The notes under the pieces were generated by a model, which saw nothing but the letters and a program-made list of their open reading frames with translations, did not search any database and was not told the DNA's origin. This document shows positions 1 to 7,733 of a stretch of DNA of 64,000 bases, piece after piece (positions within the stretch are counted from its first letter, which is position 1; the number at the start of each line of letters is the position of its first letter). The stretch covers positions 110,707 to 174,706 of the forward strand of contig NZ_MKQR01000017.1 in assembly GCF_001940455.1 (NCBI RefSeq), in the 5' to 3' direction. Both the position numbers and the translations under genes were made by a program. The DNA is from Actinokineospora bangkokensis (GTDB lineage Bacteria > Actinomycetota > Actinomycetes > Mycobacteriales > Pseudonocardiaceae).

Positions 1-420
1 CGGCGGCGGGGTGGAGCCGAACATCTCCGAGCTGGACGCCTGGTAGAAGCGGCAGGGCACGCCGATGCGGTGGATCGTCTCCAGCAGCCGGGTGGTGCCC
101 AGGCCGGTGCACTCCCCGGTGTTGAGCGGTTCGTCGAAACTCACCCGAACGTGGCTCTGCGCGGCGAGGTGGTACACCTCGTCGGGCACGATCTTCAGCA
201 GCAGCGCCGCGAGCCGGGAACTGTCGGTGAGATCTCCATAGTGGAGGTTCAGCCTGGTGAGTGATTCGCGCGGGTCTTCGTACAGGTGGTTGATACGCGC
301 TGTGGTGAACGTGCTGGCCCGGCGGACCACGCCGTGCACCTCGTAGCCCTTGGCGAGCAGCAATTCCGCGAGGTAGCTGCCATCCTGACCGGTGATGCCG
401 GTGATCAGAGCTCGTTTCAT
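1..420 (-). CDS. gmd: GDP-mannose 4,6-dehydratase, 3' part beyond the window
   Basis: The first step of GDP-L-fucose synthesis: converts GDP-D-mannose to GDP-4-keto-6-deoxymannose in the cytoplasm. Only the N-terminal 140 codons are visible, starting at the ATG at 420 and running off the left edge. The protein opens [19 protein letters not shown], the typical GMD Rossmann motif ([11 protein letters not shown]), followed by a VHGVVRR stretch typical of the family and the conserved HLAAQSHV segment around residue 88. The segment QASSSEMFG near residue 130 carries the conserved Ser/Thr region of the active site. It is divergent from fcl, the next enzyme of the pathway, with 135 bp between the two starts, so a shared promoter region is likely. 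Confidence 0.93.
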   Translation of the reverse strand, partial: MKRALITGITGQDGSYLAELLLAKGYEVHGVVRRASTFTTARINHLYEDPRESLTRLNLHYGDLTDSSRLAALLLKIVPDEVYHLAAQSHVRVSFDEPLNTGECTGLGTTRLLETIHRIGVPCRFYQASSSEMFGSTPPP

Positions 421-555
421 CAGTACGGGCACCTCGCTGGGACTGGGGACCTCTGCGGTGTCGAGTCTCCCGAGTGGACTCATGGCGTCATGGTTATCGA
501 AGCTTCCCCGTTCGTCGTGTCAGCTGCCACTCAGCGTCACTCGAAAGGATTGCGA

Positions 556-1542
556 ATGCGTCCTCCGGTCCTCAACAGCGCCACCAAGGTGTATATCGCG
601 GGGCACCGCGGGCTGGTCGGCTCGGCGCTCGTGCGCGCGCTGCGCCGCCGCGGCCTGCCCGACCCGGTGGTCGCCACCTCCGCCGAGCTCGACCTGCGCG
701 ACCGCGCCGCCACCGCGCGGTTCCTGGCCCGCGAGTCCCCGGACGTGGTCGTGCTGGCCGCGGCCAGGGTCGGCGGCATCGCGGCCAACGCCGCGCAGCC
801 CGCGGAGTTCCTCTCCGACAACCTGCGCATCCAGCTGGCCGTGCTCGACGCCGCCAGGGCCCAGGGCGTGCCCAGGGTGCTGTTCCTGGGCTCGTCGTGC
901 ATCTACCCCAAGCTCGCCCCGCAGCCGATCCGCGAGGACGCCCTGCTGACCGGGCCGCTGGAGCCGACGAACTCCGCCTACGCCATCGCCAAGATCGCGG
1001 GCATCGAGCACGTGCGCGCCGTGCGCGCCCAGGACGGCCTGCCCTGGATCAGCGCCATGCCGACCAACCTCTACGGCCCCGGCGACAACTTCCACCCCAC
1101 CGCCTCGCACGTGCTGCCCGGCCTGCTGCGCCGGTTCCACGAGGCCCGCGAGTCCGGCGCGGCGTCGGTCGTGGTCTGGGGCACCGGCACCCCGCGCCGG
1201 GAGTTCCTGCACGCCGACGACGCCGCCGAGGCGTGCCTGCACCTGCTGGAGCACTTCGACGGCCCGGACCCGGTGAACGTCGGCACCGGCACCGACGTCA
1301 CCATCGCGGAGCTGGCGGGCCTGGTCGCCGAGGTCGTCGGCTTCACCGGCCGGGTCGAGTTCGACACGTCCAAGCCGGACGGCACGCCCCGCAAGGTGCT
1401 GGACGTCGGGGTGCTGCGCGGGCTGGGCTGGGCGCCGCGCACCGGGCTCCGGGAGGGCCTGGAGTCGACCTACCGCTGGTACCTGGAGTCGCTGGCGCTG
1501 CCCGAGCAGCGCGCGGTGCGCGGCCTGGAGGTGGCGCAGTGA
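556..1542 (+). CDS. fcl: GDP-L-fucose synthase (GDP-4-keto-6-deoxymannose 3,5-epimerase/4-reductase)
   Basis: Completes GDP-L-fucose synthesis from the product of gmd using NADPH. The protein is about 328 residues, the normal length of the family. It has the N-terminal nucleotide-binding motif GHRGLVGSALVRAL, the SSCIYP catalytic segment, and a YAIAKIAGIE stretch holding the catalytic Tyr-Lys pair. The open frame extends upstream to 286, but the ATG at 556 is preceded by AAAGGA at a suitable distance and matches the family N-terminus, so that start was chosen. Its stop overlaps the GTG of the downstream glycosyltransferase by 4 bp, which implies translational coupling. Confidence 0.93.
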   Translation: MRPPVLNSATKVYIAGHRGLVGSALVRALRRRGLPDPVVATSAELDLRDRAATARFLARESPDVVVLAAARVGGIAANAAQPAEFLSDNLRIQLAVLDAARAQGVPRVLFLGSSCIYPKLAPQPIREDALLTGPLEPTNSAYAIAKIAGIEHVRAVRAQDGLPWISAMPTNLYGPGDNFHPTASHVLPGLLRRFHEARESGAASVVVWGTGTPRREFLHADDAAEACLHLLEHFDGPDPVNVGTGTDVTIAELAGLVAEVVGFTGRVEFDTSKPDGTPRKVLDVGVLRGLGWAPRTGLREGLESTYRWYLESLALPEQRAVRGLEVAQ

Positions 1543-2768
1543 GAGTGCTGGTCGTGGGGCTCAACTACGCCCCGGAGCACGCGGGCATCGCCCCCTACAC
1601 CACCGGCATGGCCCGCGGGCTGGCCGCCGCCGGGCACGAGGTCCGGGTGCTCGCCGGGTTCCCGTACTACCCGCAGTGGAAGCGCCACCCCGACTACACC
1701 GGGCTGGCGGTGTCCGAACGCGACGGCGAGGTCGAGCTGGCGCGCCTGCGCCACTACGTGCCCTCGTCGTCGACGGGCCTGCGGCGGATGGCGCACGAGG
1801 CGTCGTTCGCCGCCCACGCCCGGCTGCGGGGGCTGCGCGCCCGCCCGGACGTGGTGGTCGGGGTGAGCCCGTCGCTGCTGTCGCTGGTGGCCGCGCGGCG
1901 GATCGCCGCCGCGGCGGGCGCGGTGTTCGGCGTGGTGGTGCAGGACGTGTACACCACCGCCGCCACCGAGGTCGCGGACGTGGGCGGGCGCACCGGCCGG
2001 GCCGTGCGCGACCTGGAGTCCCGCCTGCTGCGCGCCGCCGACGGGGTCGTGGTGGTGCACGAGCAGTTCCGCGACACGCTGGCCGACCTGGGCGTCCAAC
2101 CCGAACGGGTGACGACCATCCCGAACTGGGCGCACATCACCCCACCGCGCCCGGCCGACCGCGCCAGCACCCGCGCGGACCTGGGCTGGGCCCCCGGTGA
2201 CGTGATCGCCCTGCACGCGGGCAACATGGGCGCCAAGCAGCACCTGACCAACCTCGTCGCCGCGGCCCGCTTCGCCGCCGAGCGCCGCAGCCCGGTCCGC
2301 TTCGTGCTGCTCGGCGACGGCGCCCAGCGCGCGGAGGTCGAGGCCCGCGCCCGCGGCCTGGACACCCTCACCATCCTCGACCCCGTCCCGGACGAGGTCT
2401 TCCCCGACGTGCTCGCCGCCGCCGACACCCTCCTGGTCAACGAGCGCCCCGGCCTGCACAGCATGTGCGTGCCCAGCAAGCTCACGTCCTACTTCACCGC
2501 GGGCCGCCCCATCGTCGCCGCCACCGAACCCGACAGCCCCGCCGCCGCGGAACTCGCCAACTCGGGCGCCGGTGTGCGCGTGCCCCCGGGCGCTCCGCTG
2601 GTGCTGCTCGACGCCATCACCACGCTTGCGGCCGACGCCGGCCGGGCTGCCGAGCTGGCGGCTCGGGGCAGCGCTTATGCGGCGGCTCGCTTGAACTCCG
2701 CTGACGCCATTGGCGCGTACGTGAAGTGGGTGGATGCGTTGGCGGCGCCGTTGGGGGTTGCTCGGTGA
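1539..2768 (+). CDS. GT4-type glycosyltransferase, WcaI-like
   Basis: A cytoplasmic glycosyltransferase, probably adding a sugar (fucose is the obvious candidate, by inference) to a lipid-linked exopolysaccharide repeat unit. The 409-residue protein begins VRVLVVGLNYAPEHAGIAPY, as in WcaI-type colanic acid glycosyltransferases. It has the two Rossmann-like halves of a GT-B fold, with VQDVY in the middle and the donor-site region VNERPGLHSMCVPSKLTSYF near residue 300-320. The GTG start overlaps the fcl stop (GTGA). The last about 40 codons use more T-ending codons than the rest. An inverted copy of the dispersed hairpin element begins 22 bp downstream. Confidence 0.85.
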   Translation: MRVLVVGLNYAPEHAGIAPYTTGMARGLAAAGHEVRVLAGFPYYPQWKRHPDYTGLAVSERDGEVELARLRHYVPSSSTGLRRMAHEASFAAHARLRGLRARPDVVVGVSPSLLSLVAARRIAAAAGAVFGVVVQDVYTTAATEVADVGGRTGRAVRDLESRLLRAADGVVVVHEQFRDTLADLGVQPERVTTIPNWAHITPPRPADRASTRADLGWAPGDVIALHAGNMGAKQHLTNLVAAARFAAERRSPVRFVLLGDGAQRAEVEARARGLDTLTILDPVPDEVFPDVLAAADTLLVNERPGLHSMCVPSKLTSYFTAGRPIVAATEPDSPAAAELANSGAGVRVPPGAPLVLLDAITTLAADAGRAAELAARGSAYAAARLNSADAIGAYVKWVDALAAPLGVAR

Positions 2769-2789
2769 GGGTGCTGCTCGCGTTGCCCT

Positions 2790-3005
2790 GCCTCGCCTGC
2801 GGCTTCGGGCGTTGAGTGCGGGATTTTTGTGGCGGGCTCGATGCGGTGGACCTGTTTGGGTGGGGCCCCTACGGCGATCATGAGCTGAGAGAGCGGGAAA
2901 AGCTGGGGCCAAAAGAGCCCCGCTCAACCCGGACAGGGTAGCTCATGATCGCCTTCCCCACCCAAACAGGTCCACCGCATCGAGCATATCCGTAGCCGGG
3001 CTGCC
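2790..3005 (-). repeat. Dispersed palindromic element, copy A (minus orientation)
   Basis: Copy A of a repeated structured element, read on the minus strand. Outer stem arms 2836-2865 and 2956-2985 are 30 nt each and perfectly complementary, starting GCTCGATGCGGTGG. Inner stem arms 2873-2886 and 2940-2953 (GGCGATCATGAGCT) are also perfect. They are separated by an asymmetric internal loop of 2 nt on one side and 7 nt (GTAGGGG in element orientation) on the other. A conserved head (GGCAGCCCGGCTACGG) lies at 2990-3005 and a conserved tail (GCCGCAGGCGAGGC) at 2790-2803. No open frame is credible inside it. It lies between the converging 3' ends of the glycosyltransferase and LCP genes. Confidence 0.85.
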
Positions 3006-3216
3006 CGGTCCGTAAGTGCTTGCGTCATGGGAAAAGCCGAAAGACCAGAGCCGGGGACGGTGTGGTGCGGCGGGAAGGTGCCGCCTCCAGGAGAAGAGGG
3101 GGGCGGCGGCTACGCCGCCGCCCTGAGAAGCGGCTTGGCGGCGGCGAAGCCACGCCAAGCACATCACCCGTAATGCTTGCCTGACAGTACGAAGCAGGGT
3201 GCCCACCTGCGAATCC
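3006..3216. other. Structured spacer between inverted copies A and B
   Basis: This 211 bp lies between two head-to-head copies of the dispersed element. It contains two further hairpins: 3101-3123 (9-bp arms, GGGCGGCGG / CCGCCGCCC) and 3133-3160 (8-bp arms, GCTTGGCG / CGCCAAGC). A 97-codon minus-strand frame crosses it, but it runs into the repeat and has no protein-like composition, so I do not call a gene. The arrangement resembles a small composite of two inverted repeats with a non-coding cargo; no transposase is present. Confidence 0.5.
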
Positions 3217-3430
3217 GGCGGCCCGGCTACGGACATGCTCGATGCGGTGGACCTGTTTGGGTGGGGTAGGCGATCATGAGCTACCCTGTCACGGGTTGAG
3301 CGGGGGTCTTTTCGCCCCAGCTTTTCCCGCTCTCCAGCTCATGATCGCCGTAGGGGCCCCACCCGAACAGGTCCACCGCATCGAGCCTGCAACACAATCC
3401 CGAATCACCCGCCGATGCCGCAGGCGAGGC
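3217..3430 (+). repeat. Dispersed palindromic element, copy B (plus orientation)
   Basis: Copy B of the element, nearly identical to copy A but in the opposite direction. Head 3217-3232 (GGCGGCCCGGCTACGG); outer stem 3237-3266 with 3357-3386; inner stem 3269-3282 with 3336-3349; 7-nt bulge GTAGGGG at 3350-3356; third stem 3298-3304 with 3326-3332 (GAGCGGG / CCCGCTC); tail ending 3430. The only non-Watson-Crick position in the outer stem is T3258 opposite G3365, a wobble pair in the plus-strand transcript. It ends 18 bp from the LCP stop codon, antisense to that gene. Confidence 0.87.
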
Positions 3431-3447
3431 GAATCAGCCTGAGGCCC

Positions 3448-4527
3448 TCACCCGCCCAGGATCTTCTGCTTCTCCAGCGACACCGGCTTGTCCGTGTTGA
3501 TCGCCTGCGCCGCCGCCTTCAGCGCGTCGACGTCGAGGGTCAGCACCGGTGCGCCGCCCGCGGCGGAGGACTTGGACTTCACCGGGGCCAGGTAGAAGCT
3601 CACCTTGTCCTTCGGGGTCGACACCAGGTTGCGGAGCAGGGCCTGGAGGGTGTCGTTGGTGAGGGTGGCGTCGACGGTGAGGTTGCTGGTGACGGTGTTG
3701 ATGACCCGCATGAGCTGGGCGGGGTCCTTGAGGACGTCGATGGTGGAGATCTTGGCGGCGATGGCGGCGAGCAGGCGCTGCTGGTTGAGCACGCGGTCGA
3801 TGTCGTCGTTGCCGAGGGCGACGCGCTGGCGGACGAAGGCGACGGCGCGCTGGCCCTGGAGGGTGAGGTTGCCCGCTGCGAAGGTCTGCCTGCTCAGCGG
3901 GTCGGTGGTGGTGGTCGGGTTGACGACGGTGACGCCGCCGAGGGCGGTGGTGATGTCGGCCAGGGCGCGGAAGTCGACGACCATGACGTGGTCGACGCGG
4001 ACCCCGGTCAGGCCCTCCACGGTCTGCACCACCAGCGGCACACCGCCCTGGGCCAGGGTGTTGTTGATCTTCTCGGTGCCGTGGCCGGGGACATCGACGA
4101 CCGAGTCGCGGGAGATGGACAGGACCTCGGCGTGGCTGGAGTCGCCGGACTGGCGGATCAGCATGATGGTGTCGGCCTTGTCGCCGGGGACGTCGCCCGG
4201 GGAGTCGGCCTGGCCGCGGTCGCTGCCGATGAGCAGGGTGACCGCGGGGCCGGTGGCACCGGTGGCGCGCGCGGCCGGGCGCGGGCCGATGCCGTCGAGC
4301 ATGGTGGCGGGCATGACCTCGATGTCGTCGGTGACCGAGGTGGTCAGCGCGTAGGCGAAGCCGGTGCCCACGACGACGAGCAGGGCGCCGAGCAGCGCGG
4401 CGAACCGCAGGGCCAACGCCCCCGGCCCCACCCCGCGCCGCCGCGGCGCCGGTGGCGCCGGGTCCGGGTCGGACCAGTCGAACCCGCCGAGCCCCACCGA
4501 CCTGGCCGTGCCGTCGTTTTCGCTCAT
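3448..4527 (-). CDS. LytR-CpsA-Psr (LCP) family cell-envelope phosphotransferase
   Basis: Membrane-anchored enzyme that transfers lipid-linked glycopolymers (such as arabinogalactan, teichoic acid or capsule) to peptidoglycan, by family. The 359-residue protein has a cytoplasmic N-terminus with a proline-rich stretch. One transmembrane helix (about residues 32-55, LRFAALLGALLVVVGTGFAY) is followed by the extracellular LCP domain. Family hallmarks are visible: TLLIGSDR, DKADTIMLIR, SISRDS with the conserved Arg-Asp, and KINNTLAQGG. The ATG at 4527 was chosen over longer frames because it begins the recognisable protein. It is divergent from the sugar transferase at 4630; context supports a role in attaching the fucose-containing polymer made here. 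Confidence 0.9.
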   Translation of the reverse strand: MSENDGTARSVGLGGFDWSDPDPAPPAPRRRGVGPGALALRFAALLGALLVVVGTGFAYALTTSVTDDIEVMPATMLDGIGPRPAARATGATGPAVTLLIGSDRGQADSPGDVPGDKADTIMLIRQSGDSSHAEVLSISRDSVVDVPGHGTEKINNTLAQGGVPLVVQTVEGLTGVRVDHVMVVDFRALADITTALGGVTVVNPTTTTDPLSRQTFAAGNLTLQGQRAVAFVRQRVALGNDDIDRVLNQQRLLAAIAAKISTIDVLKDPAQLMRVINTVTSNLTVDATLTNDTLQALLRNLVSTPKDKVSFYLAPVKSKSSAAGGAPVLTLDVDALKAAAQAINTDKPVSLEKQKILGG

Positions 4528-4629
4528 GGCTGAAGACGGTACGACCGCGAGGCCCGCTCGCCAAAGGATGTGCGGCGGTTGTCCACGATGGAGTGATGTC
4601 CCCGTCGCGGGCGGTGATGTCGGGCGAAG

Positions 4630-6036
4630 ATGTGGTGCGGGGCGGGCGGTGGCAGCGGGCCCCGGGTGGAGGTCGGTGTGTGGTGGACGCGTTTCCGCGC
4701 GGTGCTGGCGTTCTCGGACGCGGTGGTGGTGCTGGGCGCCGCGGCCTGCGTGCCGCTGCTGGGTGGCGCGCGGGACCCGTGGCCGGTGCTGCTCGCGGCG
4801 GCCGCGGCGTGGTGGGTGGCGCTGGGCGTCGGCGGGTCCCGCGACCAGCGCTACCTGGGGGTGGGCCAGGAGGAGTACAAGCGGCTGGTGTCGGTCACCG
4901 TCCACCTGATCGGGGTGGTGGCGCTGGTGGCCCTGCTGCTGCGCACCGACGCCCCGCGCCCGTACCTGACCACCGCCGCCCCGGTGGGGGCCGCGGCGCT
5001 GCTGCTCACCCGGTGGGGGTGGCGGCAGTGGCTGCACGCCCGCCGCCGCCACGACCCCACGTGGTCGCACCGGGTGCTGCTGGTGGGCAACGGCGCCACC
5101 GTCGACCACCTGTCCCGCCAGCTCGCGAGCCGCGCCCACCTGGGCTACCACGTCGTGTGCACGTGGGAGGTGACCAGCGCGCACGAGGTCGACATCGCCG
5201 AGACGGCCAGGGCGCTGGTGCGCCTGGCGCGGCGCAACGAGGCCGACGTCATCGCCGTCACCACCTCCGACGCGCTCAGCTCCGAGCTGCTGCGCCGCCT
5301 GGGCTGGCTGCTGGAGGGCACCGGCCTGCAACTGGTGGTCGTCCCCGGCCTGCTGGCCGTGGCGGGCCCCCGCGTGCACACCAGGCCCATCGCGGGCCTG
5401 CACCTGCTCTGCATCGAGGAACCGACGTTCACCGGCGCCACCCGGGTCGCCAAGCGGGTGTTCGACGTGGCCGCGGCGGGCGCCGCCCTGGTCGCGCTCA
5501 GCCCGGCCCTGCTGGCCATCGCCCTGGCGGTGCGCACCACCTCACCCGGCCCGGTGTTCTACTCCCAGACCCGCATCGGCAAGCACGGCAGGCCCTTCCG
5601 CATGGTCAAGTTCCGCACCATGTCCACCGACGCCGACCACCGCCGCGCCGAGCTGCTGACCGCCAACGAGCTCGACGGCCCCATGTTCAAGATGCGCGAC
5701 GACCCCCGCGTGACCCCCGTGGGCCGCTGGCTGCGCCGCTACTCCCTCGACGAGCTGCCCCAGCTGTTCAACGTCCTGCTCGGCCGGATGAGCCTCGTCG
5801 GCCCCCGGCCGCCGCTGCCCGACGAGGTCCGCCGCTACGCCAAGGACACCCGCCGCCGCCTGCTCGTCACCCCCGGGCTCACCGGCCTCTGGCAGATCAG
5901 CGGCCGCAGCAACCTCTCCTGGTCCGACGGCGTGGCCCTCGACCTCCAGTACGTCGAGAACTGGTCGTTCACCACCGACCTGGTGATCCTCTGGAAGACC
6001 GCCCGGGTCGTGGTGGCGGGCACCGGCGCCTACTGA
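4630..6036 (+). CDS. Polyprenyl-phosphate sugar-1-phosphate transferase (WcaJ/CpsE-like)
   Basis: Initiates exopolysaccharide repeat-unit synthesis by moving a hexose-1-phosphate from a nucleotide sugar to undecaprenyl phosphate at the inner membrane. The 468-residue protein has four to five hydrophobic segments in the first 130 residues, a CoA-binding-like middle region (RVLLVGNG, residues about 145-240), a further membrane segment near 285, and a C-terminal bacterial sugar-transferase domain. That domain shows FRMVKFRTM, YSLDELPQLFNVL (catalytic Asp-Glu), MSLVGPRPPLPDE and TPGLTGLWQISGRS. The start could be this ATG or a GTG slightly downstream at the first membrane segment. It converges on the Wzz/BY-kinase gene across a strong hairpin. 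Confidence 0.9.
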   Translation: MWCGAGGGSGPRVEVGVWWTRFRAVLAFSDAVVVLGAAACVPLLGGARDPWPVLLAAAAAWWVALGVGGSRDQRYLGVGQEEYKRLVSVTVHLIGVVALVALLLRTDAPRPYLTTAAPVGAAALLLTRWGWRQWLHARRRHDPTWSHRVLLVGNGATVDHLSRQLASRAHLGYHVVCTWEVTSAHEVDIAETARALVRLARRNEADVIAVTTSDALSSELLRRLGWLLEGTGLQLVVVPGLLAVAGPRVHTRPIAGLHLLCIEEPTFTGATRVAKRVFDVAAAGAALVALSPALLAIALAVRTTSPGPVFYSQTRIGKHGRPFRMVKFRTMSTDADHRRAELLTANELDGPMFKMRDDPRVTPVGRWLRRYSLDELPQLFNVLLGRMSLVGPRPPLPDEVRRYAKDTRRRLLVTPGLTGLWQISGRSNLSWSDGVALDLQYVENWSFTTDLVILWKTARVVVAGTGAY

Positions 6037-6054
6037 CCCACCCCCCACATGCCA

Positions 6055-6083
6055 GGACCCCCACCGCGCCGCGGTGGGGGTCC
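6055..6083. terminator. Bidirectional hairpin terminator
   Basis: Arms GGACCCCCACCGCG (6055-6068) and CGCGGTGGGGGTCC (6070-6083) are perfectly complementary and sit between the converging sugar transferase and Wzz/BY-kinase genes. There is only a weak T-rich tail (CGTTGTG), which is common for actinomycete terminators. Confidence 0.75.
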
Positions 6084-6111
6084 CGTTGTGCGATCGGGGG
6101 AACGCCTGCCC

Positions 6112-7584
6112 TCAGAGGCGGTGCGAGTGCGCCCGCACCGGCTTGATCTGCACCGTGCTGTCGTTGTCCACCCGCTGCACCTCAGCCCGCGGCTCCGGCA
6201 CGTCGTCCCCCTTGTCCTTCTCCTTGCCCTTGCCCTTCGGCGGCACCGGCGCGTAGCTGTAGTACCCCGCGGTCACCCCCTGGGTCGGCGGGAGCAGGTT
6301 CAGCACGACCCCCAGCAGCCGCGCCCCGGCCGTGTCGAGCATGCGCAGCGACCGGCGCAGCTCCTCGCGCTTGACCTTGCCCGTGCCCGCCACCATCAGC
6401 GCGCCGCCCACGTGCGCGGACAGCAGCACCGCGTCGGTGACCGGCAGCAGCGGCGGCGCGTCGATGACCACCAGGTCGAACCGGGCGCGCAGGGTGTCGA
6501 CCACCTCGGCCATGGTGCGGGTGCCCAGCAGCTCGCTCGGGTTCGGCGGCGTCTCCCCCGCCGTCAGCACCGACAGCTCCCCCGAACCCCACTCCTGCAA
6601 CGCGTCCTCGACGTCGATCCGTCCCAGCAGGACGGTCGTGAGCCCCACGGTGTCGAACAGCCCGAGGTAGCGCGCCACCTGCGGGCGGCGCAGGTCGGCG
6701 TCCACCAGGCACACCGACAGCCCGTTGTCCACGCACGCCAGCGCCAGGTTGATCGCGGTGGTGCTCTTGCCCTCCTGCGGGATCGAGGAGGTGACCACCA
6801 GGGAGTCCAGGTGCCCCACCGCGTCGACGAACTGGAGGTTGGTGCGCAGGGTGCGGAACGCCTCGGCGCGGAACCCCTGCGACTGGCGCACCAGGGTCGG
6901 GTTGTCGCCCGCCTGCCGGTCGAACGGGATCTCGCCGAGCACCGACGCGTCGGCCAGCGCGGCCACGTCCTTCTCGCTGCGCACCCGGGTGTCCGACAGC
7001 TGCCGCAGCAGCGCCGCCGCGCCGCCCCCGAGCAGGCCGAGCAGCACCCCGATCCCGGTGTTGAGCGGCCACGAGGGCAGCACCGGCGAGGTGGGGGCCA
7101 CCGCGTCGCGCACCGAGGTCACCTGCACCGGGGAGGGGTTGTCCCCCACCTTCTCCAGCACGCCGACGACGGAGACGAACGACGCGCTCACCGCGTTGGC
7201 GATGCGCGCGGCGCGCTCGGCGTCGGTGTCGCGCACGCTGATGTCCACCAGCACGGTGTCCAGCGGCACGGTGACGGTGATGCGCGCGGCGAGGTCGGTG
7301 GCGGTGGTGCCCAGCGCGAGGTCCTTGATCACCGGGTCGAGCACGCGGGGCGTGGTCACCACCTGGGTGTAGGACTTGACCCGCTGCTGGGTGAAGCTGC
7401 TGCCGGAGAACAGCTCCGTGCCCTCCGCGCTCTGCTTGGTGGAGACGAACAGCTCCGTCTGCGCCTCGTACTGCTCGGTGGTGGCGAGGGTGATCCCCAC
7501 CGCCACCGCGACCCCCAGCACCAAGCCCCCGACCACCCAGCGCCAACGGGCCCGCACCGCCCGCAGGAACTCCAGCAACTCCAC
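6112..7584 (-). CDS. Wzz-type chain-length regulator fused to BY-kinase ATPase
   Basis: Controls polymer length and export of exopolysaccharide as a co-polymerase with bacterial tyrosine kinase activity. Two hydrophobic helices (residues about 15-36, VVGGLVLGVAVAVGITLA, and about 170-190, GIGVLLGLLGGGAAALL) flank an extracytoplasmic Wzz domain. The C-terminal half has Walker A SSIPQEGKSTT, Walker A' LVDADLRRP and Walker B LVVIDAPP. The tail has several Tyr (GYYSYAP) that could be autophosphorylated and a Lys-rich linker. The frame opens with GTG at 7602, but the GTG at 7584 has GAGGGAG just upstream and is preferred. It fits with the LCP and sugar transferase genes next to it. Confidence 0.9.
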   Translation of the reverse strand: MELLEFLRAVRARWRWVVGGLVLGVAVAVGITLATTEQYEAQTELFVSTKQSAEGTELFSGSSFTQQRVKSYTQVVTTPRVLDPVIKDLALGTTATDLAARITVTVPLDTVLVDISVRDTDAERAARIANAVSASFVSVVGVLEKVGDNPSPVQVTSVRDAVAPTSPVLPSWPLNTGIGVLLGLLGGGAAALLRQLSDTRVRSEKDVAALADASVLGEIPFDRQAGDNPTLVRQSQGFRAEAFRTLRTNLQFVDAVGHLDSLVVTSSIPQEGKSTTAINLALACVDNGLSVCLVDADLRRPQVARYLGLFDTVGLTTVLLGRIDVEDALQEWGSGELSVLTAGETPPNPSELLGTRTMAEVVDTLRARFDLVVIDAPPLLPVTDAVLLSAHVGGALMVAGTGKVKREELRRSLRMLDTAGARLLGVVLNLLPPTQGVTAGYYSYAPVPPKGKGKEKDKGDDVPEPRAEVQRVDNDSTVQIKPVRAHSHRL

Positions 7585-7659
7585 GTCCGCTCCCTCGTGC
7601 ACACCACAGGTCGGCCTACGGTGTCACAGCGGCGGGGGGATGTCGTCCACGATCAGCCG

Positions 7660-7711
7660 CACGATCGGGTGAACTCGGCGTCCACCCCGGACACCGGTTC
7701 ACCCGATCGTG
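7660..7711 (-). terminator. 15-bp perfect inverted repeat downstream of parC
   Basis: Arms CACGATCGGGTGAAC (7660-7674) and GTTCACCCGATCGTG (7697-7711) are perfect complements with a 22-nt loop. They lie between the parC stop (7734) and the 5' end of the Wzz/BY-kinase gene. It is probably the parE-parC terminator. The absence of a U tract and the proximity to the kinase gene leave an operator role possible. Confidence 0.5.
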
Positions 7712-7733
7712 GAAGGCCCGCGCGCCGGGCGGG

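Noticed and set aside
2943-3236. 97-codon minus-strand frame between element copies A and B
   Set aside because: It runs into the repeat stems at both ends, and has no ribosome-binding site or protein-like composition.
2790-3430. Insertion sequence or CRISPR array at copies A and B
   Set aside because: No transposase, no target duplication I can see, and only two units in opposite orientation with no regular spacers.
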